Notes: generated by a model from the letters alone, not told the origin. 64,000 nt of DNA from Arthonia radiata (GCA_002989075.1 PSQN01000004.1:620001-684000); one strand, 5' to 3'. Numbered from the stretch's first letter, positions 23,188-36,989 are shown. Program-made: numbers and translations.

Positions 23188-23627
23188 ACTAGCTGTCTCG
23201 GTTTAGAATAGAACAAGCCTTTTACCTAAAGAATCGGGCCTAGTAGCCCGAATCTAGAACAAAAAGAAGCATTATATAATCTATCCTAGACAGCTGGCCT
23301 GTAGTCTAAAACAACACAGAATAGACTTAAAGACTAACAGTTTTAAATAAACAAAATTACTATCTTATACGGTAAGTTACAGATTATCTAGCCTCTATTA
23401 AAAAAATAGATATCTAGTAAGTCCTGTATAGGCTGCTAAACTTAGATAAATAAGTTAGAATCTCTCTAAAGGATTCTAGCTAATAAGACAGACAATATAA
23501 TAACAGCTTCTCCTTACTACTAAGTATTGTATCTATATTAAGCCTAAGTATTGTACTAGTCTTAAGCTGATCTCGTCTTTCTACTCTTTATAGTAGTATT
23601 CTTCTTCTTCCCTATACCTTTTTAACA
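23188..23627 (+). repeat. Copia-1 3' LTR, second part
   Basis: Continues the 3' LTR after the Gypsy-1 insertion and ends at the CTTTT duplication. It matches 10796-11235. Confidence 0.88.
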
Positions 23628-23632
23628 CTTTT

Positions 23633-25699
23633 TATATAGTATCTTAAACTATATTAAGAATAAATACTTACCTCTAGTAACGTATATAAAGTACTAAAAG
23701 CTTCTTACTAATATTAACTATTCTAAGCGGCTAAAATAGAAGATAGTATTTAACTCTAACTACTATATATACTAATAGACTTATCTTTAGCTACGCTAGA
23801 ATCTATAAGTATATCTTAATACTAACAATAATTTTAAAGAAACTATAGCGCTATTCTATTAGAATAGATAGTATTTAGTAGAGCTAACTCTATAGCTAGT
23901 TAAAGACTATTAAAATAAGCTATAGAATATAGTTAGTAAGGACAATTTATAAGATATTAATAGTAAAATAGATATAAAGAAGAAGCTAAATAATCTAGCG
24001 TACGTTAAAGGCTTTTTAGCGTATAATAGAATTAATTTAGATATTAAGATAGGATAAATATATACTGCTACTTAGTAAGACTAATACTATTTATAAGTCT
24101 TATAAGATAGTATACTTTAATAACGTAGTATTTAGCTATATAAAGAAATTCTATAACATAGCTTATATAAGAAAATAGTACTAATCTTACTAAACTAATA
24201 TATTAAAATAATAATATATTTAGTATCTAGAGCGGTATAATAGTAATAGTTTATCGATAGTAGTACTACTTATAATATAGAGTAGAGTAGCTTAGCTATA
24301 CGCTAAATTTTAACTCTACTTAAGCTATAGTTATTACTATACTAACTATTATTATATTATATCTAAAAGAGTTAGTTTTAGCTTTATATTAATATTCTTA
24401 ATAAGCGCGCTAATAGTAAGGCTAGTAGACTTTAATAACGTATATAGGAGAATTTAACTATACTAGCAGCTCTAAGCTTGAACTTTACTATTCTTTGTTT
24501 TTATATAATAAAGGAGAAAAAAAAATATAATTAACTTTTATATATATAGTATCTCTATAAATATCTTACTAATAGTAGAGCTTATATATACTTAACTATA
24601 CCTCGTTAAAATAATCTATACTCTAGCAATCTATATATTTTTTATAGCGCTATTATATAGGATCGCTTCTATCTTAGTTATATATAGAAGGTACCCCTAG
24701 TACTAGCTATTTTAGTAGATACCGTTATTCTAGAGCTTAAGAATACGCTCTAAAAGTAATTAAGTTAATAAGCTACGTTAGTATTAGTTAAGCTTATATT
24801 AAATCTAGCTATAAGACTAGTATAGCCTTCTAAACTAGCTAAAGTCAAAGAATACTACTTAAAGAGTAACTAAAATAAACGTATAAAGGATTTTAATAGC
24901 TCTAACTATAAGAACTATCTTAAATTTAACTAGATAGTTAGTAAGTATATAAAGAATACTAATAAAAGTACTCTTATTAAAGCTTATATTTAGTTCTATA
25001 TTATTATATTTAGTAGAGAGAAGCTATTTAGCTATAATATATAGGTTATTAGTAATACTACCTATAACGTTAATATAAAATAGTCTAACGCTACTTATAA
25101 TAATCTTATTCTACTATATATCTTTATCTTTAAGAAGAGCTACTATAGTCTAGAAGGCTGGTTATAGGTTATTAATTATTCTTATTATTATTAGCTCTAT
25201 CTTATATATAGTCCTATAAAGATAGAAAATAAGTTTATAAGCAGATTTAGTCTCTTTAGTATAGATTACTACTACCTTAAAGATACCGGCACGGCGTTAA
25301 GTAAGTAGATAAAGTACTTTATAAAGAAAAAGAAGAATAATATTTATATTATAATTTAAAGATAATAGCTAGAGCTAAATAAGTCTAAGAAACGTAGTAA
25401 AAAGTTGTTTATACTATTATCTCTAATAGCGTCTATACCTTTATTTACTAAGAAGAAGATTAAGAAGAAGATTAAAAAGAAAGAGAAGAAAAAAAAAGAA
25501 ATTTATTAAGCTAGAGCTAAAGCTATTTTATAACCTTTATAGAATTATTTATACTAGAATATCTATAAATTAAGTAGTAGAAAACTAATAGAAAAAGAAT
25601 AAGAAAAAGATAGACGTTACTATATCGCTAGAGGCTTTTAAGACTATATATAGTAAATATATACTATTACTATTAAGTAGCTTAAATAAGTAAATAAGA
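23633..25699 (+). pseudogene. middle part of the outer transposon, decayed long frame
   Basis: About 2.1 kb between the Copia-1 and Gypsy-2a insertions. The plus strand keeps one frame with fairly few stops over about 24500-25690, with recognisable protein-like stretches (NKFISRFSLFSIDYYYLKD near 25225; a Lys-rich run near 25460-25500). It may be a second gene of the outer DNA transposon or its C-terminal part. Family not recognised. Stops occur throughout, so it is not functional. Confidence 0.4.
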
Positions 25700-25704
25700 T
25701 TATA

Positions 25705-26153
25705 TATTACGGTCTTACTATATTTAGCTAGTACAAGGCTAAGCGCAGTTAGCCTTATTAGAGCAATATATAGGATACCCGATAACTTTAATATAGCAAC
25801 ATTAGTAACGTTGCTATATCGTAATAGAATCCCGATAACGCGATAGAAGAGCTATTAGGACCGTTAAACACAGAGAAACTTATTTATATACCTTAAACTA
25901 TATAGCTAAACTAATAACTAACCTTAAAATAGACTTTAGTCTATTAACTTAATATTTAAATATAAGTTTTTTAACTATATTTAGGTAACGTACTTTATCT
26001 TTTATCTACTTAGTTAAGTCCTTCTTACTCTTTATAATTTATTTCGTCTCTTCTATCTTTTTGTCTCTAGTATACAAGATACCTACTATTAAGGTTAATA
26101 AGTATATAAGGTAAGTAAGCCTTAGTTTAGTTCTTTTAGCGACCGACGTTAAA
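25705..26153 (+). repeat. Gypsy-2a 5' LTR
   Basis: 449 bp, matching 47543-47991 in the same orientation and the reverse complements of LTRs at 26700, 33759 and 35533. Confidence 0.87.
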
Positions 26154-26699
26154 CTTTAATAAACTCGCTATAAAAGTAGAGAAAGCAGATTAATTATATT
26201 TACTACTTTGATATCTAATAGCTGCAACGCTGTAAATAGATTAGCTAATAGAATAGCTAGTACAAATAAGATATCGAACGTTAACACTAAAATAGAAAAA
26301 AGCTTCTTAAATAAACATTCTAAAGTTACTTTATTTTTAATACGCCTAGCTATATACTTTAAAACTTATAAAGACTAGTTTTTAAATAATATAACTATAG
26401 TTTTATTCGCTACTTCTTATATAAACAGAAATGCTTATAAGTAAATTAAGTACTACTTTAACGACTTCTTATTTACTTTAATAAAGAGTAGACGCGAGAA
26501 TACTAATAAATTCTTTGCTAGCTTTATCTTCTTCTAAAAAAAGCTTAGAGAGATCTTTAGTTAGACAAACGCTAGACGCGTCGCTATTAAAAAACTCTAA
26601 AATCTAAAGCAAATAGAACTAGTAAGTAAGTATACCGCTAAATTTATATAGTATGCTAATTAAATAGGATAGAACAAAAAACTCCTTATTAAGACCTTT

Positions 26700-27149
26700 T
26701 ATAACGCCGGTCGCTGGAAGGACCAAACTAAGGCTTACTTGCCTTATATACTTATCGACCTTAGTAGTAGGTATCTTGTATACTAGAAACTAAAAGGTAG
26801 GAGAGGCGAGATAGATTATAGAAGATAAGAGGGACTTAACTAGAGTAGATAGAAGGTAAAGTATATTATTTAAATAAAGTTAAGAAATTTATATTTAAAT
26901 ATTAAGTTAATAGACTAAAGTTTATCTTAAGGTTAGCTATTAGTTTAGCTATATAGTTTAAGATATAAAGGTATATTTTTCTGTATTTAATAGTCTTAAT
27001 AATCTCTTTGTCGCGTAGTCGGGATTCTATTGCGATATAGCAACGTTACTAACGTCGCTATATTAAAGTTGTTGGGTATACTATATAAAACTTTAATAAG
27101 GCTAGCTACGCTCAGCCTTATACTAGCCTAATATAGTAAGATTATAATA
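26700..27149 (-). repeat. Gypsy-2b 3' LTR
   Basis: 450 bp, pairs with 33759-34208. Confidence 0.85.
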
Positions 27150-27539
27150 TAAGGTCTTCTCTTTAAGGCTAGTCGTTCTTAACAGCTCTAGAGACATTAA
27201 AACCTTATTGTTGCTCTATAGTAAATTTAGTTCTATAAGTTATTATATTTAAAGTTAAAAAGGCTTCTAACGCTAATAAAGCGCTTAAGATTAATATTGT
27301 TCTTGCCGAAGTCTATAGTTAAAAGATGCTTCTGTATTTTTACTGCTCTTATCTAAATAAGAAGTATACTCTAAAGTCTAGGAAGGTATTGTATTTTATA
27401 TATACTCGCGATAAGAAGTTGTATAACGTTCGTCCGTCGTTAGAGGATAGTTAGTTTCTATTTTACGTCTGTTTTTTGTGTTAGTTTAACTTATTTTAGC
27501 TTAGAGTATCCGTTCTTAGTACTTATAGGTATTAAATAC

Positions 27540-27900
27540 CCTTTAGAAGCAACGTAAGCGTTTAACGAAAGAAAAGGAAGTCGTTCGTACGGCAAAAAGA
27601 TAGCGTAAAGCTACTAAAGCGGCGGTTATAGATTTAAAGAAGAAGCTTAAAAGGTTACGTATTTAGATATAGAATAAAATAAATTAGAATAATATATTGT
27701 TCGAGGAAAAATGGCTGGCGGCTATATCTAATAGTAATATTATAGATATACCGAGTAGCCTAAGTATAGATTTTTATAATAATTTGTATCTAAAGTTAGG
27801 TAGTAGGCTACTAATATAGTAGACTAGTTTGTTTATAGATAACCTAGGTGCCGGCAAGGCGTACTAGATAGTAAATTAGAGTATTAGTGCTGTTACAATT
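27540..27900 (+). other. opposite-strand coding-like stretch in Gypsy-2b
   Basis: On the strand opposite pol, near the 3' end of the element, a stretch rich in Arg, Lys, Gln and Ala reads like a coiled coil (RKRLTKEKEVVRTAKRQRKA at about 27555-27615), followed by a Ser/Leu/Gly-rich part. Equivalent stretches are visible in Gypsy-2a, 2c and 2d. Broken; function unknown. Confidence 0.4.
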
Positions 27901-30900
27901 AACTAATATTTTAGTTCTAATATTGTTGAATAGTGTCTTTATAGTTAGTTAGACTTTATTTCGGTTCTTATTAATTTTTATATTTTTATATTCTTTCTAT
28001 TCTATAAGATACTGTTGTTTGCCTTAATATTGTCTATAAACTTAAATTATTTTAATCTTATACTCGGGTTCTTAGTTATTAGAAAGAATTTCTAGGTTAA
28101 ATCGTTCTACTTCTTAAAAGTAGACTAGCTTTAACAGCGCTACGTAGAATATAGAATATATTCTTATTATTTTTAAGAGTTTAAGTTTAAATATTACAGA
28201 TTCTAATTGCTGTAAGATTTTAAACAGTTCTGTCTTAGTATAGTTAAGTTTTTTACTTAGTCTAATAGTTTTTATATTTCTTATAAGTAAGTAAGCTCTT
28301 TCCTCTTCTTTTATGCTTATATTTAGAGTAGTTTTTAACTTATTATATTATTTTCTTATTTATTTGTTAATAAACTCGCTGTTAGACTTTAACTACTGGT
28401 GTAGAGTTTTTATACTTATAGCTATTTGTATAGCTAATTTATTTTCTATATTATTTTATAGTTATCTTCTCTAAAGAGGGTAATAGCTATATAAGGTATA
28501 AAACAGAGTTATCTTAATTATATTGTTTTTTGTATTATTGTACGTAGCTTGCGCTACTAATAGTAATTGTATCTAGTTAGTTTACTAGTAATTAATGTAT
28601 ACCTAAAGATACTGTTTTAGTGTTTAATTTGTCCGTTCTGTCTGTCTGTCTGTTTATAAATAGAACAACATAAATATCTTCTATCTTGTTTCTAGTTGTT
28701 ATATTAGAGATATTTAAAATCGTTAGACGAATTTTTAATCTCTGTCTAAGATAATTCTTTGTAATTAACTATAGTCCGCTAGAATAATCTAAAGGAATAT
28801 ATATACTAATTGTTCTAAATTGCTGGCTTTTTTGTAAGATACGAAGTATATGTACTTTATTAGTTTATCGTATATAACTAGGATAGCGTCGTAGACTACT
28901 TCTATAAGTAAATCCTTAAATATTAGTAGTTTAGTAATAAAGTCTAGTAAGACCGTATACTATAGCCTTTTAAGTATCTTTAGTAGCTGTCTAGTTTAAT
29001 AATAAACTTAGTTATTATAGCTAATTGATTGTATCTAATCTTATTATTGTGTTCTTAGAATATTGTATGCTTAATATGTTTCTTGTTATTAAGGTAATCG
29101 AAACGTCGGCTTAGAGCGTCGACTCTATTGTTCTCAAAACTCTTCTTATAGGTTATAATAAAGTTGTATAGAGCTATAGTTTTTAACTATCTAACTTGTT
29201 TACAGTTAAGTTTCTTTATTGTTATAAAGTAAGTTAGGTTCTTATAGTCTATATATACTATAATTGTATAGTTTGCTTCTTTTAAATAAGCTCGCTATAT
29301 CTTAAATACTGCTATAATAGCTAAAAGCTCTTTATTATAAATATTATAGTTCTATTCTATAGATAATATTTTTCTTAAGTAGAAAGCTACTAGTCGAAGC
29401 TTTCTTTCCTTGTTGTTTTAACTTATATATACTCTAATTATATAGTCTAACGCGTCTATTTTTATAATAATCGGTAGGTTAGAGTTAAATATTGCTAATA
29501 CGGGCTTAATCTTAAAAGCTTTCTTAAGCTCTTTAAATACTAATTGTTCTTTTTACGTCTAGAAGAATTCTATCGATTGTTTTATTTATTAAAACAACGG
29601 TGCTATAATTCGGCTAAAGTTAAATATCTATTGTCTATAGTAGTTAGCAAAACTAAGAAACTATTGTAATTATTTTATATTCTTTAGTATAGGCTAAGTT
29701 AGAACAGATTAGATTTTTAAATCTTTTATTTAAAAACTATACTCAGTAATTATAAATCTAAGAAATTCGACGGATTATTAATAAAACTAGATTTTCTCGA
29801 TATTAATTTATAAATTGGTACGCGCTAATCTTTTTAATACCTTCTTAATATATTCTTTATATTCTTCTAGTATACGGCTATATACTAGAATATCGTTTCG
29901 ATAAGCAGTTATAAATATATTTAGATAATTACTAAGTATGTTGTTAATTAGTTTCTAGAATAATACTAGTGCATTTATTAGCTTAAAGAGTATAATATAA
30001 TACTTAAAAAGTCTATATTTAGTATAGAAAGCTGTTTTCTACTCTTTATCTTTCTTTATATAAATTAAATTATAAGCTTCTTGTAGGTTAAACTTAGTAA
30101 ACTATTGCGCGTTATATAATTAATCTATAATTTTGTCGATATATAGTAAAGAATATCGATTTTTAATAGTTATTCTATTTAATTGTCTATAATCTACGTA
30201 AAGTTGTAGTTTACTATTCTTCTTTAGTACAAAGAGTATTGGATATCCGGCTAGTAATGTTAATTTTTAAATAAATTCTTTCTTAAGATTTTTATTGAGA
30301 TAGTTGCAGAGCGCTTAATTTTCTACTTTTAATAGAGAGTATATTAAATCGAATATTAGCGTTTTACCTTCTTGTAAAGGTATTATATAATCCTACAGTT
30401 TGTATTCTAGAGAAGCTAAGTTTGGCTCAGCTTTCTTAAATAGATATTAGAATTAATTGTATTTCTTAAGTATTTTAGTAATTAACTAAGTACTTGTTGT
30501 TGTATAGAATTGTTAACGTACAGTTGTCTCTTATTTATATCTATATATACTTAGCTATAGATAAGATACTACGTTAGACTTCTCTTATAGAATATCTAAG
30601 TATCGGAGTATAGTAGTACTAATCTATATAAGTTCTTTATTAAGCTTCTTATTTTTATTACTAAAGATAGCTTATAGAGTATCTATTTTGTAGAACGACT
30701 TTTGTTTAGAGTGCTTATATCTAGTAAAGAGAAGTTTCTTAGTTCTTTAATCTACTTTTAAGTTATATTGTTGTAACTAAGGTATATCTAGTACGGCGTA
30801 ATACTAGTTAATATTTACAATATTATAAGTAATTTCTTCTTAATAGTCCTTAATTATTATATTTATTAGTAAAGTCTTATAGTTAACTCTTTTCTTTATC

Positions 30901-33082
30901 TCTTAAAATCTAAATAGTACGTAGAGTAATTTTTTCTTTTATGTTTATATTTAATACTCCTTAACGTAACGTATTAAGATAAAGTTGCTTATTACGTTTA
31001 AATTAATTATTATTTTAATATTTCTATAGTTTATTGTTGCCTAAGTGTGTAAGTATGTTCTGTAGAAAGCTAAGCTTATATAGAGCTAGACTTTTAGAGA
31101 GTTTAACCGTTAGATAAGCTAGTACTACTGCTCTCGAAGCAGTCGATTTAGTCTTTTTCCTGTTAATTATATATATTTTAGAGTATTTTAGGTACTAGAA
31201 CTTATTATCGGTTAATTTGCTATAAAAATTTCTGTATAAAATATTCTAGTATCGCCTTTATTATAACGTTTAGTTTATTGTTTATAATCTTTATCTTAAT
31301 TATATAACTATCGCTAGTTAAAACCTATTGTATTTATAGGTTATATATTGTTAATTAAAGATATTAGTACTAACTACGTAATTTTAAATTTCTAATAAGG
31401 TAGTTTACTAGTTATTATAGACGTAAGTAAATATATTCTAGAATATTATTAATATCTTTATTAGCGCTTAACTTTCTATTGTAAAAGGCCAACTAACAAA
31501 GTCTCTATATTATTCTTTTCCAACGAATTAGGGTTTATTCTTTTTAGTTAGTATCGTTCTTAAGCAAGAATTTTATACTATTAGAATCTATATTTTTGTC
31601 TTTAAGTCGTTATCTTATCTATAACGTATTATAGTTACTATCTTACTTAGCTTCTACGGTCTGTTCTTTCTTAAATTTCTCTCAGATTTTTAAGTAAAAT
31701 AATTTAAGTTGTCCTCGAATAAGGCCCAGTTCTTATATTAAATCTTGTTTCGGAGATATTGGTTTCTTTAGCTATTATTCTAATCTTAATTTGTCGAATT
31801 CGTAGATCGTACAATCGTTATTATAGCACATAGTTTAGAATAGTGTCTTATATAGTGTAACGGTATCTTGTACCTATTACCTCGAAATAGTACGGTTAAT
31901 ATTGTTTCAGTCCTATAAACTTTATTGTTTCTGTTTTATTTGTTGTTCTTTTATTTTATCCTATAACTTATTATCTGTATCTCAATTTGCGTATAACTCG
32001 AATAAGTTAGAATTCTCTTTTTCTTTCTTAATAGATTCGATAGAGTTATAACAATTATAGCTGATCTTTAAATACAAGTTTTAACGATCCGTAAAAGTTG
32101 CCAGTAGGTTTTTTACTTTGTTCTAATTTTTATTCGCCAGTATCTAAGTAGTTATATTAAACTATTGTCGCGGAAAACGGGGTTTCTAAGATTAATTGTT
32201 GTGTCTGTTTCTACTAGTACTATTAAACTATTGTTTTTTAGAACGGTATTCTTTAACTTAATGCCCTAGTTTTCTGTAATATAAGCATAGCTTGTTCTTT
32301 ATTCTGTATTCTCGTTTCTAGTTGTTTAGTTTTCTATAGAGCTTTATAAAGTCTAATTCTATTAGATTACCCCGGTCTTATTGTAAGTTGTACTTACTTT
32401 AAGTTTAGATAAACTTACCTAAGTTAGCTCCTTTCTTCTCTAACTGTTGTTCAAAGTTACTGTCGTTAATTTCTTTGGCTCGTTCTATAAACTTTTCTAA
32501 TTCAGTAAACTTCTCTCTACGAATATAGATAATTTCCTTAATATAGTCTTTTAAGCCTTTATAAAAGGCGTCGACTAGGGGTTCTTTATTCTATTTAGTT
32601 TAATTAGTATATTATAGAAACTTAGCGGCGTATCGGCTAGCTAATCCTATCTAACAGAGTATCTTAAGTTTGCGTACAGTAGTACGTTTAAAATCGGTAT
32701 TCTTATATATTTATCGGAGCTTTTGCTAAAACGTAGCAAAGCTAGAGAAGAGTTTATTAGTCTTCTCTTATTGTTTATTAGGTACCTTATAGAGATAGTC
32801 TTTAAGATAGAAGTTAAGATATTTATATACCTCGCTATTTATATAGAATGCGGCAAATAAAACTATAGTACTATTATTTAGAAACTAATTCTTATAAGTT
32901 TTAAAATATATAGCTAAGCGTATTAGAAATAAAGTAAGTTTAGAACGTTTATTAAAGAAGCTCTTATCTATTTTAGTGTTAACATCCGATATCTTATTTA
33001 TAGCGGCTATCTTGCTGGCTAGCCTATTTGCAGCGTTACGGCTATTAAGTATTAAAGTAATAGATATAATTAATCTACTTTC

Positions 33083-33726
33083 TGTTAAGACGCACGTACG
33101 GACCAACTAATAATTAAACAGAAGCACGTTCTTTTATGTACGTTACACAGAATTATATAATAAAGCAAAGGTTACGTAATATAATCGCCTACGACGCAGC
33201 GTCACTAGCGTTACTAACCGCCTACGACGTAGCGTCGCTAGCGGTCCTCAATATAGCCGACGCAGCAGTAGCAGCGGTTACTATAGACTATATAGCAAGA
33301 ATAGATATCTACCTTAGTAGATAAATATCTGTAAATTTAGATTCAGAATTAATATTATTGTTTAATATTGACTCTAAGATATTAAACCTAATCAGTTTAT
33401 CTTGCCGTAACGCAACTAGTAAGCTACGAGCAATTCTTGTAAGTATTAGCGCAAGGTAGAACCCTATAGCTACGACGGCATACAAATAGAGCGACTATAT
33501 CTCAAAAGAGCTTTTCTATGCGGCCTTAGTATATCTTCTAGCTTATTTATATTACCGGCTAAGTCCTTTGTTTAAAGACTTACAGTTTGTCCCTTGCTTC
33601 CTTGACCTCCCCTCCCAAGTTAGATATCCAGACGATAGACCCGGTCTTAGTCTCCCTCGTCTTAGTTAGATTACTCTTAATATAGAATAAGACCAAGTAA
33701 AGCGGTTACGGCCGCCCAGCGTTACA
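33083..33726 (+). repeat. solo LTR related to Gypsy-1, nested in Gypsy-2b
   Basis: 644 bp with a perfect target duplication CTTTC (33078-33082 and 33727-33731) in the Gypsy-2b leader, just before gag. The 3' half matches the Gypsy-1 LTR; the 5' part differs and holds a 33-bp tandem repeat (33186-33251). It is clearly less AT-shifted than its surroundings, so it is likely young. Confidence 0.88.
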
Positions 33727-33758
33727 CTTTCTTTACTTTTATAGTAAGTCTATTAAAG

Positions 33759-34208
33759 TATAACGCTAATTGCTAAAAGAACTAAACTAAGGCTTACTTA
33801 CCTTATATACTTATTAACCTTAGTAGTAGGTATCTTATATACTAGAGACTCAAAGATAGAAAAGGCGAGATAGATTATAGAAGGTAAGAGAGGCTTAACT
33901 AGAGTAGATAAAAGATAAAGTATGTTACTTAAATAGAGTTAAGAAACTTATATTTAAATATTAAGTTAATAGACTAAAGTTTATTTTAAGATCGACTATT
34001 AGTTTAACTATATAGTTTAAGGTATAAAGATATATTTCTCTGTATTCGATAGTTTTAATAATCTCTTTGTTGTATAGTCGGAATTCTATTACGATATAGC
34101 AACGTTGCTAACGTCGCTATATTAGAGTCGTCGGGTATACTGTATAATGCTCTAATAAGGCTGGCTGCGCTTAGCCTTGTACTAGTCTAATGTAGTAAGA
34201 TTGTAATA
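33759..34208 (-). repeat. Gypsy-2b 5' LTR
   Basis: 450 bp, pairs with 26700-27149. The leader between it and gag is split by the solo LTR. Confidence 0.85.
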
Positions 34209-35532
34209 TCTTTTATAAAGGACTTAAAGACTATATTAAAAAAATAATCTATATTTATAGAGAGAAGTTTAACGATCTCGATAGTTTTATATAACGAGTA
34301 AAGGAGATTACCGATAGTAACTTTAAAAGATAGATAGAAAAGAAGAGTAATTTTACTAATAGATTTTATAAAACAAAGAATCGAGCGAATATACAACAAG
34401 ATCGAGACGATCCAATAAAATTAAATTTTATAAAACTACAAGGAAAACTAAACAACTAGAAGAGAAAACACAGAATAAAGAACAAGCTATACTTATATTA
34501 CAGAAAACTAGGGTATTAAGTTAAAGAATGCCGCTCTAAGAAACTATAGTTTAACAGTACTAAGCGAAGCGAGTATAATAATCGATCTTAGAAACCCTAC
34601 TTTCTGCGACAATAGTTCAATATAACTATCTAAATATAGACAAACAATAGCCGCAATAAGACAATAAACTTACTAGCGGTCTTCGCTAACCGCTAATATA
34701 TAGACTCAATCGAAGGTCGTTTGCTTTAAGAATTAAAACTCTTACCGAAGATTAATTAGAACTAGTATAAGTACGTTACTAGCCTAATAAGAAAATAAAA
34801 GGATATCTATTAGGGTATCTTCTATAACTAAGAAGATACTTACCGAGGTACTTCTAATAGAAAGTACAACGGGCTAAACAAGACTTTGCTAATAGATATA
34901 ATAATAGAGAACTATTAGGAAGAAATTACTTATAATATTATAAATATTAATTAGTACTATGCTGTACTAGATATACCTTAGTTATAACAATATAATTTAA
35001 AAGTAGATTAAAAAACTAAGAAGCTCCTCTTTACTAGATATAAGTACTCTAAATAAGAGTAGTTCTATAAAATAAATACTCTATAAGCTATTTTTAGCAG
35101 TAAAAATAAAGAGCGCGATAAAGAACTTATATAAGTAAGTACTACTATACTCCGACAACCAGATATTTTATAAAAGAAGTTTACTGTAGTATCTTATCTA
35201 TAGCTAACTATATATAAGTATAAATAAAAGATAACTGTACGCCAACAATTTTATACAACGACTAGTACTTAATTAATTACTAAGATACTAGAGAAATATA
35301 ATTAATTTTAATATCTATTTAAGAAAGCTAAGCTAAACTTAGCTCTTTTAGAATATAAACCGTAGAATTATACAATACCTTTATAAGAAGGCAAAACGCT
35401 AATATTTAGTTTAATATACTCTTTATTAAAAGTAGAAAATTAAGCGCTCTGCAACTACCTCGATAAGAACCTTAAGAAAGGTTTTATCCAAAAATTGATA
35501 TTACCGGTCGGATACCCGATACTCTTTATATC

Positions 35533-35982
35533 TATAATGCCGGTCGCTGAGAGGACCGAACTAAGACTTACTTACCTTGTATACTTATCGACCTTAGTAA
35601 GGGTTGTCTTGTATACTAGAGACTAAAAGATAGAAGAGGCGAAATAGATTATAAAGAATAAGAAAAGCTTAACTAAAGTAAATAGAAGGTAAAGTATATT
35701 ACTTATATATAGTTAAGAAACTTATATTTAAATATTAAGTTAATAAACTAAAGTTTATTCTAAGATTAGCTATTAGTCTAGCTATATATTTTAAGATATA
35801 TAAATAGGTTTCTCTATATTTAATAGTTACAATAGCTTTTTTATCGCGCTATTAGAACTCTATTGCAATATAGTAACGTTACTAATATCGCTATATTAAA
35901 CTTATTAGATATCTTATATAATACTCTAATAAGGCTAGCTACGCTTAGTCTTATACTAGCTAAATATAGTAAGACTGTAATA
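35533..35982 (-). repeat. Gypsy-2c 3' LTR
   Basis: 450 bp, same family as the Gypsy-2a and 2b LTRs; no partner LTR remains. Confidence 0.83.
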
Positions 35983-36131
35983 TAAAGTCTCCTCTTTAAA
36001 GCTAGTCGTCTTTAACAGCTTTAAAGATATTAAAATCTTGTTATTACTTAGTAATAGATCTAGTTTTATAAGTTGTTATATTTAAAATTAAGAAGGTCTT
36101 TAATACTAATAAAGCGCTTAAGATTAATACT

Positions 36132-36602
36132 TATAACGCCGGTCGCTGGGAGAACCGAACTAAGACTCACTTGCCTTGTATGCTTATCGACCTTAGTGGT
36201 AGTTGTCTTGTATGCTAGAGACTAAAAGATAGGAGAGATAAGATAGATTATAGAGGGTAAGAGGGGCTTAACTAAAGTAGATAGAAGATAAAGTATATTA
36301 CCTAAATATAGTTAAGAAACTTATATTTAGATATTAAGTTAATAAACTAAAGTCTATTCTAAGGTCGGCCATTAGTCTAGCTATATAGTCTAAGGTACAT
36401 AGGAAAATTCCTCTATGTCCGCTAACTTAATAATACCTATATCGGATTTATAAGGAATATAGGCTTCTATAGCCGTCTTATTCGATAATGCCTACGTCGG
36501 GTTTATAGACTTAGTCGGAAATAATACTGGTAGGGCTAAGATAACTGGCGGTAGTTAATATTTAGATGTACGCTAGGTCGTTTAGAGCTAGTACTCGTAA
36601 TA
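36132..36602 (-). repeat. Gypsy-2d 3' LTR
   Basis: 471 bp, pairs with 43001-43471. Confidence 0.87.
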
Positions 36603-36989
36603 CAATCTCCCCTCTTCTAGTTAAATTATTCTTAATTAACCTTTAGCTTTTTAAATACCTATAAGTTGCGTATTGTCCCTTCTTTTATAACTAATCTGTA
36701 AGTCGCTATACTTCGTATAAAGTCTGTTGCTGTGGGTCCTAACAAAAAGTATAGCTAATACCTGCTAATTAAAGTCTGCGGTATTAAAATGCCTCCTTGT
36801 TTTAAATATGTGTCGACTAAGGAAAGATATATAATTTAGTCTAGAAAGGCGACGTATTTAGTATATACTTAAGACAGAAAGAGTTATAATTTATGAGCAT
36901 CGATAGTAGATAGTATACTTTGTTGCTGTCTTTCTATAATACTTAAAATTAATTTAGTTGTAGCGCGTTCGGTTTATTCTCAATATTCC

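Larger units (their letters stand above)
10729..23627 (+). mobile_element. Ty1/Copia LTR retrotransposon (Copia-1), fossil, split by a Gypsy element
   Basis: LTRs of about 507 bp lie at 10729-11235 and 15606-23627 (the latter interrupted), with target duplication CTTTT at 10724-10728 and 23628-23632. Own length is about 5.4 kb. Parts in Copia order on the plus strand are gag with a zinc-knuckle region (about 11290-12250), integrase (about 12660-13560), reverse transcriptase (about 13960-14780, with the SWLDAMQSELKEL and KARWVAKG landmarks) and RNase H (about 15000-15560). It is broken many times by RIP-type change. Several solo LTRs of the same family lie elsewhere in the window. It is younger than the outer DNA transposon and older than Gypsy-1. 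Confidence 0.9.
26700..34208 (-). mobile_element. Ty3/Gypsy element Gypsy-2b, fossil, inserted in Gypsy-2a gag
   Basis: A minus-strand copy about 6.9 kb long once the nested solo LTR is removed. LTRs of 450 bp lie at 26700-27149 (3') and 33759-34208 (5'). The flanking five bases are near-identical (CCTTT / TCTTT). Sense order is gag (start near 33070, running to about 31400), protease and reverse transcriptase (about 31000-29500), RNase H (about 29500-29100), integrase (about 29050-28150) and a chromodomain-like end near 28050-27900. The gag reading of Gypsy-2a resumes directly to its right. It is broken many times. Confidence 0.85.

Noticed and set aside
32885-33106. 73-codon minus-strand frame as an independent gene
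   Set aside because: It is the gag start of a fossil Gypsy element overlapping a solo LTR.
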